Below, piece by piece: positions 9,121 to 17,327 of a stretch of 64,000 bases of DNA; within the stretch, counting starts at the first letter, position 1; every line of letters begins with the position of its first letter. The DNA is from CAWCAW01 sp963793645 (GTDB lineage: Bacteria; Actinomycetota; Acidimicrobiia; Acidimicrobiales; UBA8190). Where the stretch lies: positions 124,001 through 188,000 of the forward strand of contig CAWCAW010000007.1 in assembly GCA_963793645.1 (NCBI GenBank), written 5' to 3'. The translations under genes were made by a program, and so were the position numbers. Under the pieces are notes generated by a model, which saw only the letters and a list, made by a program, of their open reading frames with translations, was not told the DNA's origin and searched no databases.

Positions 9121-9897
9121 TCAGCCCAGATCTTGGACGATCTGGTGAAGGTCGTTGTAGGCGACCTGAAGATCGTTGCGAGCATTCGTCTCGCTCGTGC
9201 GGGCGCTCAGGAATACCTGCCAGTTGCCCGGGTACCCCGACGGCGTCTGGGCTAGCAACGTGGCCGAGATCCCGTTGGTCTCGCTTTGCGCGGCGGTGAC
9301 CTGTGACTCGAGGTCGTTGAACGCCGATTGGCCGGCGGTGACGTTACGACCCTGCGCCTGGGCGGCGGCGATGTTGGCGGAGATGGTGGGCTCGAGATTG
9401 GTGAACACCGTCTCCACGTAGGTCTCGTCGTCGGCCGCGATGGTGAGGTGCGTCTTCGGCGTCATCACCACGTACACCCGGAAGGTGAACACCATGTCGT
9501 AGGCGACCAGGCGCAGCTGCCGACAGTCGATGGCACTTTGCGCCTGCGGTTGGAGCGCTTGAATCCCGGAAAGCTCGGGGGGCAGATCGCTGAGCAACGT
9601 TCCCCGGTCAGACGACGTGAGGTGGTTGGCGGCGTTGTTCGCTTGCGTCGTGAGGATGTTGAGCTGGGCCACCCGATTGGCCAGGGCCGTCTCCACCAAC
9701 TGCTGCGCCGCGGAGAAGGTGGCCGGCGTGCACAGCGGGTTGGAGACTGTCGCCGACGTCGACGACGCGCCCGTCGTGGGAGTGGCTGAGCTGCTGGCGG
9801 CGGTTCCAGGGTCGGCGAACGAAGCACCGGGAAGGGCCCACACGATGCCGCCCGCCACCACGCCGACCGCCAGCGCGTGGCGAAGTGCGTGTCTCAT
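9121..9897 (-). CDS. Secreted protein of unknown function, helical
   Basis: The 258-residue product starts with a Sec-type signal peptide (basic MRHALRHALAV, hydrophobic stretch, probable cleavage after ASFA near residue 28), followed by a Ser/Thr/Ala-rich linker to about 50. The rest is mostly Ala/Gln/Asn-rich helix, with two cysteines (near 55 and 124) that could form a disulfide. I do not recognise the family. Its ATG (9895-9897) comes one base after the stop of the upstream lipoprotein gene, so the two are probably translated together and may work together at the cell surface. Confidence 0.7.
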   Translation of the reverse strand: MRHALRHALAVGVVAGGIVWALPGASFADPGTAASSSATPTTGASSTSATVSNPLCTPATFSAAQQLVETALANRVAQLNILTTQANNAANHLTSSDRGTLLSDLPPELSGIQALQPQAQSAIDCRQLRLVAYDMVFTFRVYVVMTPKTHLTIAADDETYVETVFTNLEPTISANIAAAQAQGRNVTAGQSAFNDLESQVTAAQSETNGISATLLAQTPSGYPGNWQVFLSARTSETNARNDLQVAYNDLHQIVQDLG

Positions 9898-9898
9898 C

Positions 9899-10213
9899 TC
9901 AAGAATCTCCTTGTGGATTGTTCAGATCGGAGTTCACCTGCTGCAGATTGCTGTTGACCGTCCCCAGCTGGGCCGCCACCTGGTCGAGGGTCTGGGTGTT
10001 GAGGGTCGCCGACGACGGGATCGTGGTCGTCGACGAGGTCCCCGGGGAGCTCACAGCGACGGTAGACGACGAGCCCACCTGTGTGGTCGGCGTCGTGGCG
10101 GGCACCGTGCCTTGGACCACGTGAGAGGCCGATCCCACCCCGCAGCCGGCCAAGGTGACCGCCACGGCCGCCGTGAGCGCAGCCGCCATACCCCTGCGTG
10201 TCCGGTCGTGCAT
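9899..10213 (-). CDS. Small putative lipoprotein
   Basis: The 104-residue product has a signal peptide ending in the lipobox LAGC (Cys about residue 24). A Thr/Ser/Val-rich linker follows, then a short predicted helix rich in Gln/Asn/Leu (TLDQVAAQLGTVNSNLQQVN). The ATG at 10213 is preceded by AAGGAGGGC. The stop almost touches the start of the secreted protein at 9897. The heptad-like spacing at the C-terminus could pair with the helical secreted partner; that is inference from composition only. Confidence 0.65.
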   Translation of the reverse strand: MHDRTRRGMAAALTAAVAVTLAGCGVGSASHVVQGTVPATTPTTQVGSSSTVAVSSPGTSSTTTIPSSATLNTQTLDQVAAQLGTVNSNLQQVNSDLNNPQGDS

Positions 10214-10283
10214 CTGCCCTCCTTCGGTCGTCGTCGGTCAGGAGATTGTCGACGCCCGACATGTGTGCGCCGTGAGTGAGGTG

Positions 10284-12719
10284 TTAGGGAATCGTGAGCC
10301 GGTTTCTCCTTCGGAACATGACAACCAGGCACACCACCCCGATCACCGTCAGCACGAGGCCCCCCTGGCCTGCCGGCGTGGTCCCATAGGTGAGGGTGAC
10401 GTTGTGGGACGTGGGATCGACGACCATCAGATTGGGCTCGGCCCGCCACGGGCCGAGCGCACCGGTGGCATGCCACGCCGGGAAGTACGAAATGGCCACG
10501 AGCACCGGCACCCCGACCCGATCGACATGGAAGCGCACCGAATCGGTGCCCATCTGCACATCGGTCACATGGGCGACGCCAAGCGCGGCACCGGCCACCG
10601 TCGTGCCGGCCACCACCCGTGTCCACGACGCCGGTCCGCCCGCCACATACTGCTGATCGAAGTTGGCCGGATCGGCGTACCACTTCTGGGCCACCGGCAG
10701 CCACGACGTCTGGCTCGCCCCCACGTCCTCGAGCACGTCGGGTTGCTCAGTGAGGGGGCTCACCATCGGTGCGTCGTCCACCTTGTAAAAGCTCCAGGTG
10801 GTGGCGAGCACCTGGCCCTGGTACGCCGTGTGCCACGGGCCTGAGGTGGCCACCCGAGTCAGGTGGGGGTCGACGTTGGCTTGCGCCACCACCTCGGGCG
10901 AAAAGGCCATGAAGTACTTGACCCCGAGAAGCTGGAGGTGCTGCACGCCGAGGGGCACGTCCACGGGCCCATAGTTGAGGCCCACCATCGCCTCCGACGG
11001 CGCCGCCGAAAGCTCGGCTTGGTTCAAGAAGTGATACGGCGTGCTCGTGGAGGACTCGAAGAGCAAGCCCTCCATGGAGTCCACGCACCCGCCCGTCCAC
11101 ATGGGGAGGTTCATGAGGGCCTCGGGGGTACCGAAGCGGTTCTCGTCGGAGTCGTACTCCCACATGGCCCGACCGCACCCATAGCGATTGGTGATCCGGT
11201 CCAACGTGCCCACGATGCCGGTGTGGAGCTCGGGCCACCCGGGTTTGCCCTGGTATCCGGTGTAATTCCACTGCGCCCAGGCCCGCACGCTGTCGGGTCG
11301 CACGTGCACGGGGCCGATGCTGAAATTCGTCCCGGCCGACACCAACGTGGGCGGGAGGATGAGGGCCACTCCCGCCAACAAGGCCACCACCGGCACGCCG
11401 CAGGCACCCGGCGCCCACCGGGGCATCCACCACGGAGATTGTCCGGGGGCCCCCTCCGCCGGTGGCCCCGACCATGACGCCGGCGGGACGTACACGACGG
11501 AATCGGCCGGCCGGGGCGGGGCGGCCAGCGCCCATGCCATGGAGGGATCGAGATGCAGACGCGGGTCATACCCGACAGCAACGGGTCCCGAGGCACCGGC
11601 CAAGGCGACGGCGGGGCCCGACGGTGCGGGGGCGAAGGACTCCAGCATGATGCGGGCCCGCAGGCGCCGTATGCCCTGGGCGAAACCGACACCCAGTCGG
11701 GCGAAGCCATAGCCGGCCACCAGGTAGATGCACAGCCACCACAAGGGAAGCAACCGGACGTCGTAGAGCTTGCCTTGAGGATCGTTGACCATGCCCACCG
11801 CGCTGAGGATGCCCACGATGGCCAGCATGAACATGGCGCGCTCCCGACGAACAAGGGCGAAGGCGAGCCCCACCAGCCCCAGGGCCAGCGCCCATCGGTC
11901 CGCCCCGGGGGCGAGCAAGGCGGCCCACGTGGTGATGTTGGCCCATCCCATGTTGGTGCTGTAGGCCTGCTCCAGGCCGAAAGGCACGGCCCACCACGCG
12001 GCGAGCAACGCGCCGGTGCCCCCCACCGACACCATCCACCACAGCCGCCGGCGCGTGGGCCCGCACACGAAGAACACGACCGCGGCGCCCACAATGGCGA
12101 AACCCGCCGTGATGACGTGACAAAGGATGGTCGTCGCCAGCAACACGGCCCCCCACACGCGCATCTGGCCGGTGCGCATCCCTCGCAGTGCCACGCCCAA
12201 AAAGACGAGGGCCACCGACAAGCCCAGGGAATAGGCGTACTCCCCGGCCAGGGTGGAGTAGAGGTTGCCCCCGTAGATGGTGAAGGTCTGGTCGAACAGA
12301 AACGGCAAGGTGGCCACCGCCAGCACGGCGGGCACGGGACGTTCCAAGCCGGCCAGACGGCCGAAGGCCCAGGCCGCGATGGGCAGCGTTACCGACCCGA
12401 GAATCGTCACCAGCTTGAAGGCGATGTTGAAGGGCATGAGGTACCCCATGAACGCAGCCAGCGCGTCAGGCAGGGGGAAATAGAAGGTATTGAGCGGAAA
12501 GCCGTCGTAGGCGCCCGGGTCCCACCCCGTGACATGGCCGTGGAGGATGAGGTTCGACTTCATGAAGGCGGCCAGGCCCACATGCGCCCCGGTGTCGCCC
12601 CCCGTGATGGTGTTGTTGGCCAGCAGGAGACCCGGGTCGAGCGCCCACACGGTGATGGCGATCACGCCCCCGATGGCGCACAACGTGGCAAGGGTGGGAG
12701 CAACGGGCCGACGCATCAC
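10284..12719 (-). CDS. Large multi-pass membrane protein, probable GT-C-like glycosyltransferase or YfhO-like
   Basis: The 811-residue protein has one N-terminal transmembrane helix, an extracytoplasmic loop with an acidic/aromatic segment (GGDTGAH, then WDPGAYDGFPLNTFYFP), and about ten further helices to about residue 430. It continues as a large C-terminal soluble region of about 330 residues and ends with one more helix and a basic tail. The D-x-G loop after the first helix and the overall layout resemble lipid-linked sugar-dependent membrane glycosyltransferases of the GT-C or YfhO type, but no residue proves activity. The first codon is GTG 12719 or ATG 12716. It lies upstream of the lipoprotein gene on the same strand. 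Confidence 0.6.
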   Translation of the reverse strand: MMRRPVAPTLATLCAIGGVIAITVWALDPGLLLANNTITGGDTGAHVGLAAFMKSNLILHGHVTGWDPGAYDGFPLNTFYFPLPDALAAFMGYLMPFNIAFKLVTILGSVTLPIAAWAFGRLAGLERPVPAVLAVATLPFLFDQTFTIYGGNLYSTLAGEYAYSLGLSVALVFLGVALRGMRTGQMRVWGAVLLATTILCHVITAGFAIVGAAVVFFVCGPTRRRLWWMVSVGGTGALLAAWWAVPFGLEQAYSTNMGWANITTWAALLAPGADRWALALGLVGLAFALVRRERAMFMLAIVGILSAVGMVNDPQGKLYDVRLLPLWWLCIYLVAGYGFARLGVGFAQGIRRLRARIMLESFAPAPSGPAVALAGASGPVAVGYDPRLHLDPSMAWALAAPPRPADSVVYVPPASWSGPPAEGAPGQSPWWMPRWAPGACGVPVVALLAGVALILPPTLVSAGTNFSIGPVHVRPDSVRAWAQWNYTGYQGKPGWPELHTGIVGTLDRITNRYGCGRAMWEYDSDENRFGTPEALMNLPMWTGGCVDSMEGLLFESSTSTPYHFLNQAELSAAPSEAMVGLNYGPVDVPLGVQHLQLLGVKYFMAFSPEVVAQANVDPHLTRVATSGPWHTAYQGQVLATTWSFYKVDDAPMVSPLTEQPDVLEDVGASQTSWLPVAQKWYADPANFDQQYVAGGPASWTRVVAGTTVAGAALGVAHVTDVQMGTDSVRFHVDRVGVPVLVAISYFPAWHATGALGPWRAEPNLMVVDPTSHNVTLTYGTTPAGQGGLVLTVIGVVCLVVMFRRRNRLTIP

Positions 12720-12798
12720 GACAATGCTGCCCGACCCAGCGTCGTTGCGGACGGCACCCGCACCGGCCCGGGGCTGCGGGTCACCCGGCCGGCCGCGG

Positions 12799-13717
12799 TC
12801 AACGCAGGATGGAGCCCGGCAGGGCGATGGACAAGATGGCGATCAGGTTGAAGGTGGCATGGGCGAAAATACCCGGGCCGAGGCGACCCGAGCGATAGGC
12901 CAGCACCGAGAGCACTACGCCGAAGGCGGCCAACCCCAGCAATTCAAGCGGTTCGAAGTGAGCCAGGCCGAACACGATCCCCGTCGACACCACCGCCAAC
13001 GTGGGGCCGAGAGCAGGACCCACGCGCCCGAAGACCTTGACGAATCCCTTGAGCACGAGGCCACGGAACATGAGCTCCTCCACCACCGGAACCACCACGA
13101 CGGTCAACACGGCGATCACCACCAGGTCCACGCCGGGAAAGCCCCCCGTCAGGTGCTTGGCCGGCTCCGACAACCTCGTCGAGAGGTGCGGAACCAGGTG
13201 TTCGAGGGGGAGGTAGAGCAAGTTGAGAAGGATGAACTGCCCGAATAAGCCGGCCGCCACGCCGACGGGGACGTCGATCCACCGCACCTGCAGGCCCATG
13301 TCCCGCAGCACGTTGCCGGTCCCGTAGTTCCGACTGGCCAGCACCACCGCTCCGATGAACCCGATCCACAGGCCCACCAAACCGGTCACCACCACCCACC
13401 CGGGTGGAACGGCGCGCGCCGCAAGCTGGCTGACGTTATGGAGGTGGCCCGTCGACCGCGGCTCCGACCACGAGTAATACAGCGCTGAACACCTGACCCA
13501 CGACGAACCCGACGACGGCGAGGACCAGCCAGCCCCACGCCTCCCGGACGGTGCGTGGCGGGGAGGTTCCGGTGGTGTCGCCAGCCCTGGCGTCACCGGC
13601 ATCACGCACCTCCACCGGCGGTGGAGCACCGGCCGGGTCCATCTCGGGACCCCGCTGCTCAGAGGTCGGCTCCCCCGTCGGCCCGCTGTGATCGGGGCCG
13701 ATGAGGCCGCTCGCCAT
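12799..13717 (-). CDS. CPBP-family intramembrane metalloprotease (single-base frameshift)
   Basis: CPBP proteins are membrane-embedded metal-dependent proteases related to Rce1/Abi. The catalytic signature is present: EELMFRG (EExxxR), then FGLAHFEP and HATFN, which supply the metal-binding histidines. The N-terminal part (ATG 13717, first helix GWLVLAVVGFVVGQVFSAVLLVV) is in one frame and stops at TAA right after DGPPP. The remaining five or so helices are in the next frame. The 919-nt span is 3n+1. Removing one base from the GGG run (plus-strand CCC 13448-13450) gives VDGHLHNVSQL and joins the two halves into about 305 residues. The substrate is unknown. Confidence 0.8.
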
Positions 13718-13785
13718 CAGGCAAGGTTAGCGATCGGGTGTGGTGAACCAATCACGCTGCGCGCATGGGCGGGGGTACAGACACG

Positions 13786-13791
13786 TACCAT
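13786..13791 (+). promoter_or_regulatory. Putative -10 box of ftsH (leaderless)
   Basis: TACCAT lies 6 nt before ATG 13798, placing the expected transcription start at or next to that codon. This favours 13798 over the in-frame ATG at 13765, which would lie upstream of the promoter. Confidence 0.5.
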
Positions 13792-13797
13792 GGAGAA

Positions 13798-15849
13798 ATG
13801 AGTCCTTCGGTCCCTGATCGCCGTTCGGGACGGCCCACGCCAGGTGGCCCGGGCGGCCCGGCACCGACCGGGCCGGGCTCGTCTTCGGGGGATCAGAGCT
13901 GGAAGTGGGTGTTCGCCCTACTGATCGTGGCCGTGGTGGCCGTGCTCATCGTCCCCGCCCTGCTCGCCAAACCGTCGGTCACGAAGCTCAAGTATCCGAC
14001 GTTCATGAACGATGTCCGCTCCCACGAGGTGAAGTCGGCCGCCATCGACAACACCACCGGCATCATCACCGGCTCGCTCAAAGACGGCGCCAAATACACG
14101 GTGAACGGGCCCGACCCGTCGCTGCCGACCGACGTGCAGGTCATGAGGCAGGACATCCCCAATGACGACGTGACCTTCAGCACGCCTGAAGAGAGTGCGT
14201 TGGACCAGTACCTCCCCACCATCATTATCATCGTGTTGTTCGTGGGCGTGTTCATCTGGATCTCCCGTCGCGCCCAAGGCCAGATGACCGGGATCATGTC
14301 CATCGGCAGGTCGCGGGCACGCTTGTACACGACGGAACGGCCCCGCACCACGTTCTCGGACGTGGCCGGCTACCAGGGCGTGAAAGTCGAGATCAGCGAA
14401 GTGGTGGACTTCTTGAAGTCCCCTCATCGCTTCCGAGACATCGGGGCCAAGATCCCCAAGGGGATCTTGCTGGTGGGCCCGCCGGGTACGGGTAAGACGC
14501 TGCTGGCCCGAGCCGTGGCGGGCGAGGCGGGCGTGCCTTTCTTGTCGGTGAGCGGGTCGGACTTCATGGAGATGTTCGTCGGCGTCGGCGCCAGTCGAGT
14601 CCGCGACCTGTTCCAAACGGCCCGCAAGCAGGCGCCGGCCATCATCTTCGTCGACGAGATCGACTCCATCGGTCGCAAACGAGGCGCCGGCTTGGGCGGG
14701 GGCCACGACGAGCGGGAGCAGACGCTCAACCAGATGCTCTCGGAGATGGACGGGTTCGACCCGGCCGAGGGAGTCGTCATCATGGCGGCCACCAACCGCC
14801 CCGACATCCTCGACCCCGCCTTGTTGCGCCCGGGTCGATTCGACCGCCAGATCGTGGTGCCACTCCCCGACCTCGAAGAACGCCTTCCCATCTTGCGGGT
14901 GCACTGCAAGGACAAGCGCATGGGGCCCGACGTCAACCTCGAGGTGATCGCCCGCGGCACACCGGGGATGAGCGGTGCCGATTTGGCCAACTTGGTGAAC
15001 GAGGCCGCTCTGCATGCCGTGCGACGGGGCGGCCATCAAGTCGAGATGCTCGACTTCGAGGCGGCCCGAGATCGTGTGCTCATGGGCCAACGTCGCGAGA
15101 GCCTGGTGCTGTCGGACATGGAGAAGGAACGCGTCGCCTTCCACGAGGCCGGGCACGCCGTGCTGGCCTACGTGCTGCCCAGTGCCGATCCCGTGCACAA
15201 GGTCACCATCCTGCCCACCGGCATGGCGCTCGGGGTGACCCAGCAGCTACCCATCGAGGAACGCCACATCTATCCCCGCGAGGTCATCGAAGACTCTCTC
15301 GCCGTGCGCATGGGCGGGCGGGCCGCCGAGCTCCTCGTCTACGGCGACCTATCCACGGGCGCCAGCAACGACCTCGTGGGGAACACGGAATTGGCCCGCA
15401 AGATGGTGCGTGAATGGGGCATGAGCGAAGAACTCGGCCCCATGGCGTGGGGATCGCAGGGCATGGTCTTTTTGGGTGAGGACCTCCTGCACTCGCGCGA
15501 TTACTCCGAAGACACCGCCCGAGTTGTCGACGCCGAGGTATCTCGGATTCTGCGCCGCGAAGAGGAGCGGGCCATCGACTTGTTGGGCAAGCACCGCGGC
15601 GGGCTCGACGCCGTCGCGCGCGGACTGCTCGAGCGTGAGACCCTCGACGGCGAAGAGGTGGGCCGCCTGGTCGACACGGCCTACGGACGTCCCGTCCACG
15701 ACGGCACCGCCACGATGGTGCCGCACTTCGCCCCGGGCGGAAACGGGATCCCGGCCGAGGATGTGGTGCCGGTCGGAAACGGGGCCAAAGGCGGCGAAGC
15801 CGCGCAACCCGAGGACGTGGGTTCTCCGGCGAGCAACCCCGCCGACTGA
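13798..15849 (+). CDS. ftsH: ATP-dependent zinc metalloprotease FtsH
   Basis: FtsH is a hexameric membrane AAA+ protease that degrades misassembled membrane proteins and short-lived regulators. From ATG 13798 the product is 683 residues: a Pro/Gly-rich cytoplasmic start, a first helix (WVFALLIVAVVAVLIVPALL), an extracytoplasmic domain, a second helix (near residues 135-155), Walker A GPPGTGKT, Walker B IIFVDEID, the second region of homology ending RPGRFDR, and the zinc motif HEAGH. The Asp that completes the zinc site lies in the downstream STGASNDL segment. The start choice rests on a -10-like TACCAT 6 nt upstream. It is transcribed divergently from the CPBP protease. Confidence 0.95.
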   Translation: MSPSVPDRRSGRPTPGGPGGPAPTGPGSSSGDQSWKWVFALLIVAVVAVLIVPALLAKPSVTKLKYPTFMNDVRSHEVKSAAIDNTTGIITGSLKDGAKYTVNGPDPSLPTDVQVMRQDIPNDDVTFSTPEESALDQYLPTIIIIVLFVGVFIWISRRAQGQMTGIMSIGRSRARLYTTERPRTTFSDVAGYQGVKVEISEVVDFLKSPHRFRDIGAKIPKGILLVGPPGTGKTLLARAVAGEAGVPFLSVSGSDFMEMFVGVGASRVRDLFQTARKQAPAIIFVDEIDSIGRKRGAGLGGGHDEREQTLNQMLSEMDGFDPAEGVVIMAATNRPDILDPALLRPGRFDRQIVVPLPDLEERLPILRVHCKDKRMGPDVNLEVIARGTPGMSGADLANLVNEAALHAVRRGGHQVEMLDFEAARDRVLMGQRRESLVLSDMEKERVAFHEAGHAVLAYVLPSADPVHKVTILPTGMALGVTQQLPIEERHIYPREVIEDSLAVRMGGRAAELLVYGDLSTGASNDLVGNTELARKMVREWGMSEELGPMAWGSQGMVFLGEDLLHSRDYSEDTARVVDAEVSRILRREEERAIDLLGKHRGGLDAVARGLLERETLDGEEVGRLVDTAYGRPVHDGTATMVPHFAPGGNGIPAEDVVPVGNGAKGGEAAQPEDVGSPASNPAD

Positions 15850-15869
15850 GGCGCCCTCGTCGGCCCCCT

Positions 15870-17327
15870 TCACCCCAGGGGCAGGGCGATCCCGGTGGTG
15901 ACGCCGATGGCGCCGGCCGGCAATGGGTCGAGTTCCACGGTCAATGGCCCATTGGCTGTCACCTCGAGCGGGACATCGCCAGCGGGAGAAGGGGCATTGG
16001 GGCCTTCGACAACAAACCCACCGGCACGGATGGTCGTCGGCTTTTTGGTCAGCGCCACCCAGCGGCCGCGCGCCATGATCGACACCCGCATGGTGATGCG
16101 GCGGGTCGAGGTGTTGGCAAATGCCAGCACAGCGGTGCCGTTCGCCGCCGGCGGCCTGATGGCGATGAGCCAGCGCGAGCCGCCCAAGGGCACACCGGCC
16201 GTCTCGCCTTGCTGGGGCGCCGGCGCTGAGGTGCTGGACGTGGTCACCTCTCGATCGATGACGACACCGGCGTCCCCGCGGCAGACGAATCGCGCCGAGT
16301 AGTCGCCGGAGGTCGGGATCCTGATCTCGTTCTCGGCTACCACCGTGGTAGCGGACATGGCGGGCACATCCATGGCGATCGGTTCCGCACTTCCCTGCGC
16401 CAACACGATGTCCATACTGAGGCGCGCCGCCTTGGTGGACGGATTGAAGATGTGAAAGGCGACAGTGGCCCCCGGGACGTCGTCGTTATACGGAAACGAC
16501 CAGACGGCTTCGGTCGACGGGGCCCCCAACATGACCGACAACCCGCCTTGGCCGCTCGAGCCCAATTGCTGGAGCTGGCCGGCCACCACTGACCCCGACA
16601 ACGCCGTCACGTTCGTCGCCACATCGGGATCGTTGATGGCGTGATCAGCGATGTTCTCGACCACCAAGGACCCGGCCGGCACCTCCACGCCCTGGTAGGC
16701 GGGCGGTTGGACATAGCCCGACAGCGAGGTGGCCAGCCCGACGTCGATCACCGCCGGCGCGTCGCCGGGATTGAACAAGGCCAGTTGCAAGCTGTCCCCC
16801 GACGCTGTCGAGCCGTGAGCGAAGTACCACTGGGTGCCGGGTGCCGTCGCGCACGGTGCGATGGCATACCCCAGCGGGCCTGACACCTGCTCGGAGATGC
16901 CTACGCCTCCGCCGCTGAGGACGACGGTGGCCGCCACGTAGCCCCCGCTGCCATTGTTCGGCGGTGTCACGCCGATCTGATCACCGGCGGGTACACGCAC
17001 CGGCGCCGGGGCCGAACTCCCGGCTGTCGATACCGTGGTGATGGTCCCGGTGACGGCCTTGGCCGTGGTGTTGGTGAGGACCACGGTCATCGTCGAGGGA
17101 CCTGAAGAATCCGTCGACGCCGGGCAGTAGCCGGCCGATGACTCGACGCGTGCCGGCGCCACCTCTGCCCCCAGCGCGGAGGCCACCGCGAAAGCACCGA
17201 CGGCATTGGCGCCCAAAAGCACAGACGGTGGTGCGGGCCGGCCCACCACGTCGTCGACCACGCCGCCCGCCACCACAGCGCCGACGAGGACGCTCACGAG
17301 CAACGCCCGCCGAGCGACGTCGTTCAT
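15870..17327 (-). CDS. Exported DUF5719-like protein
   Basis: The 485-residue product starts with a signal anchor (ARRALLVSVLVGAVVAGGVV). It is otherwise made of beta-rich repeats with Ser/Thr/Val-rich strands (for example TMTVVLTNTTAKAVTGTI), consistent with three or more Ig-like extracytoplasmic modules. This matches my recollection of the actinobacterial DUF5719 family, which is usually found next to a giant GT2-membrane protein; that identification rests on context and architecture, not on a search. The start ATG 17327 overlaps the stop of the upstream gene (ATGA) and has a GGGGGG ribosome-binding site, so coupling is very likely. Function unknown. Confidence 0.65.
   Translation of the reverse strand: MNDVARRALLVSVLVGAVVAGGVVDDVVGRPAPPSVLLGANAVGAFAVASALGAEVAPARVESSAGYCPASTDSSGPSTMTVVLTNTTAKAVTGTITTVSTAGSSAPAPVRVPAGDQIGVTPPNNGSGGYVAATVVLSGGGVGISEQVSGPLGYAIAPCATAPGTQWYFAHGSTASGDSLQLALFNPGDAPAVIDVGLATSLSGYVQPPAYQGVEVPAGSLVVENIADHAINDPDVATNVTALSGSVVAGQLQQLGSSGQGGLSVMLGAPSTEAVWSFPYNDDVPGATVAFHIFNPSTKAARLSMDIVLAQGSAEPIAMDVPAMSATTVVAENEIRIPTSGDYSARFVCRGDAGVVIDREVTTSSTSAPAPQQGETAGVPLGGSRWLIAIRPPAANGTAVLAFANTSTRRITMRVSIMARGRWVALTKKPTTIRAGGFVVEGPNAPSPAGDVPLEVTANGPLTVELDPLPAGAIGVTTGIALPLG

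Noticed and set aside
13765..13797. Longer N-terminus for FtsH from ATG 13765
   Set aside because: No ribosome-binding site upstream, and the favoured -10 box lies inside this segment.
13791..13802. Three-codon upstream ORF (ATG GAG AAA TGA) overlapping the ftsH start
   Set aside because: If the -10 at 13786-13791 is right, this ATG lies upstream of or at the transcription start, so it would not be translated.
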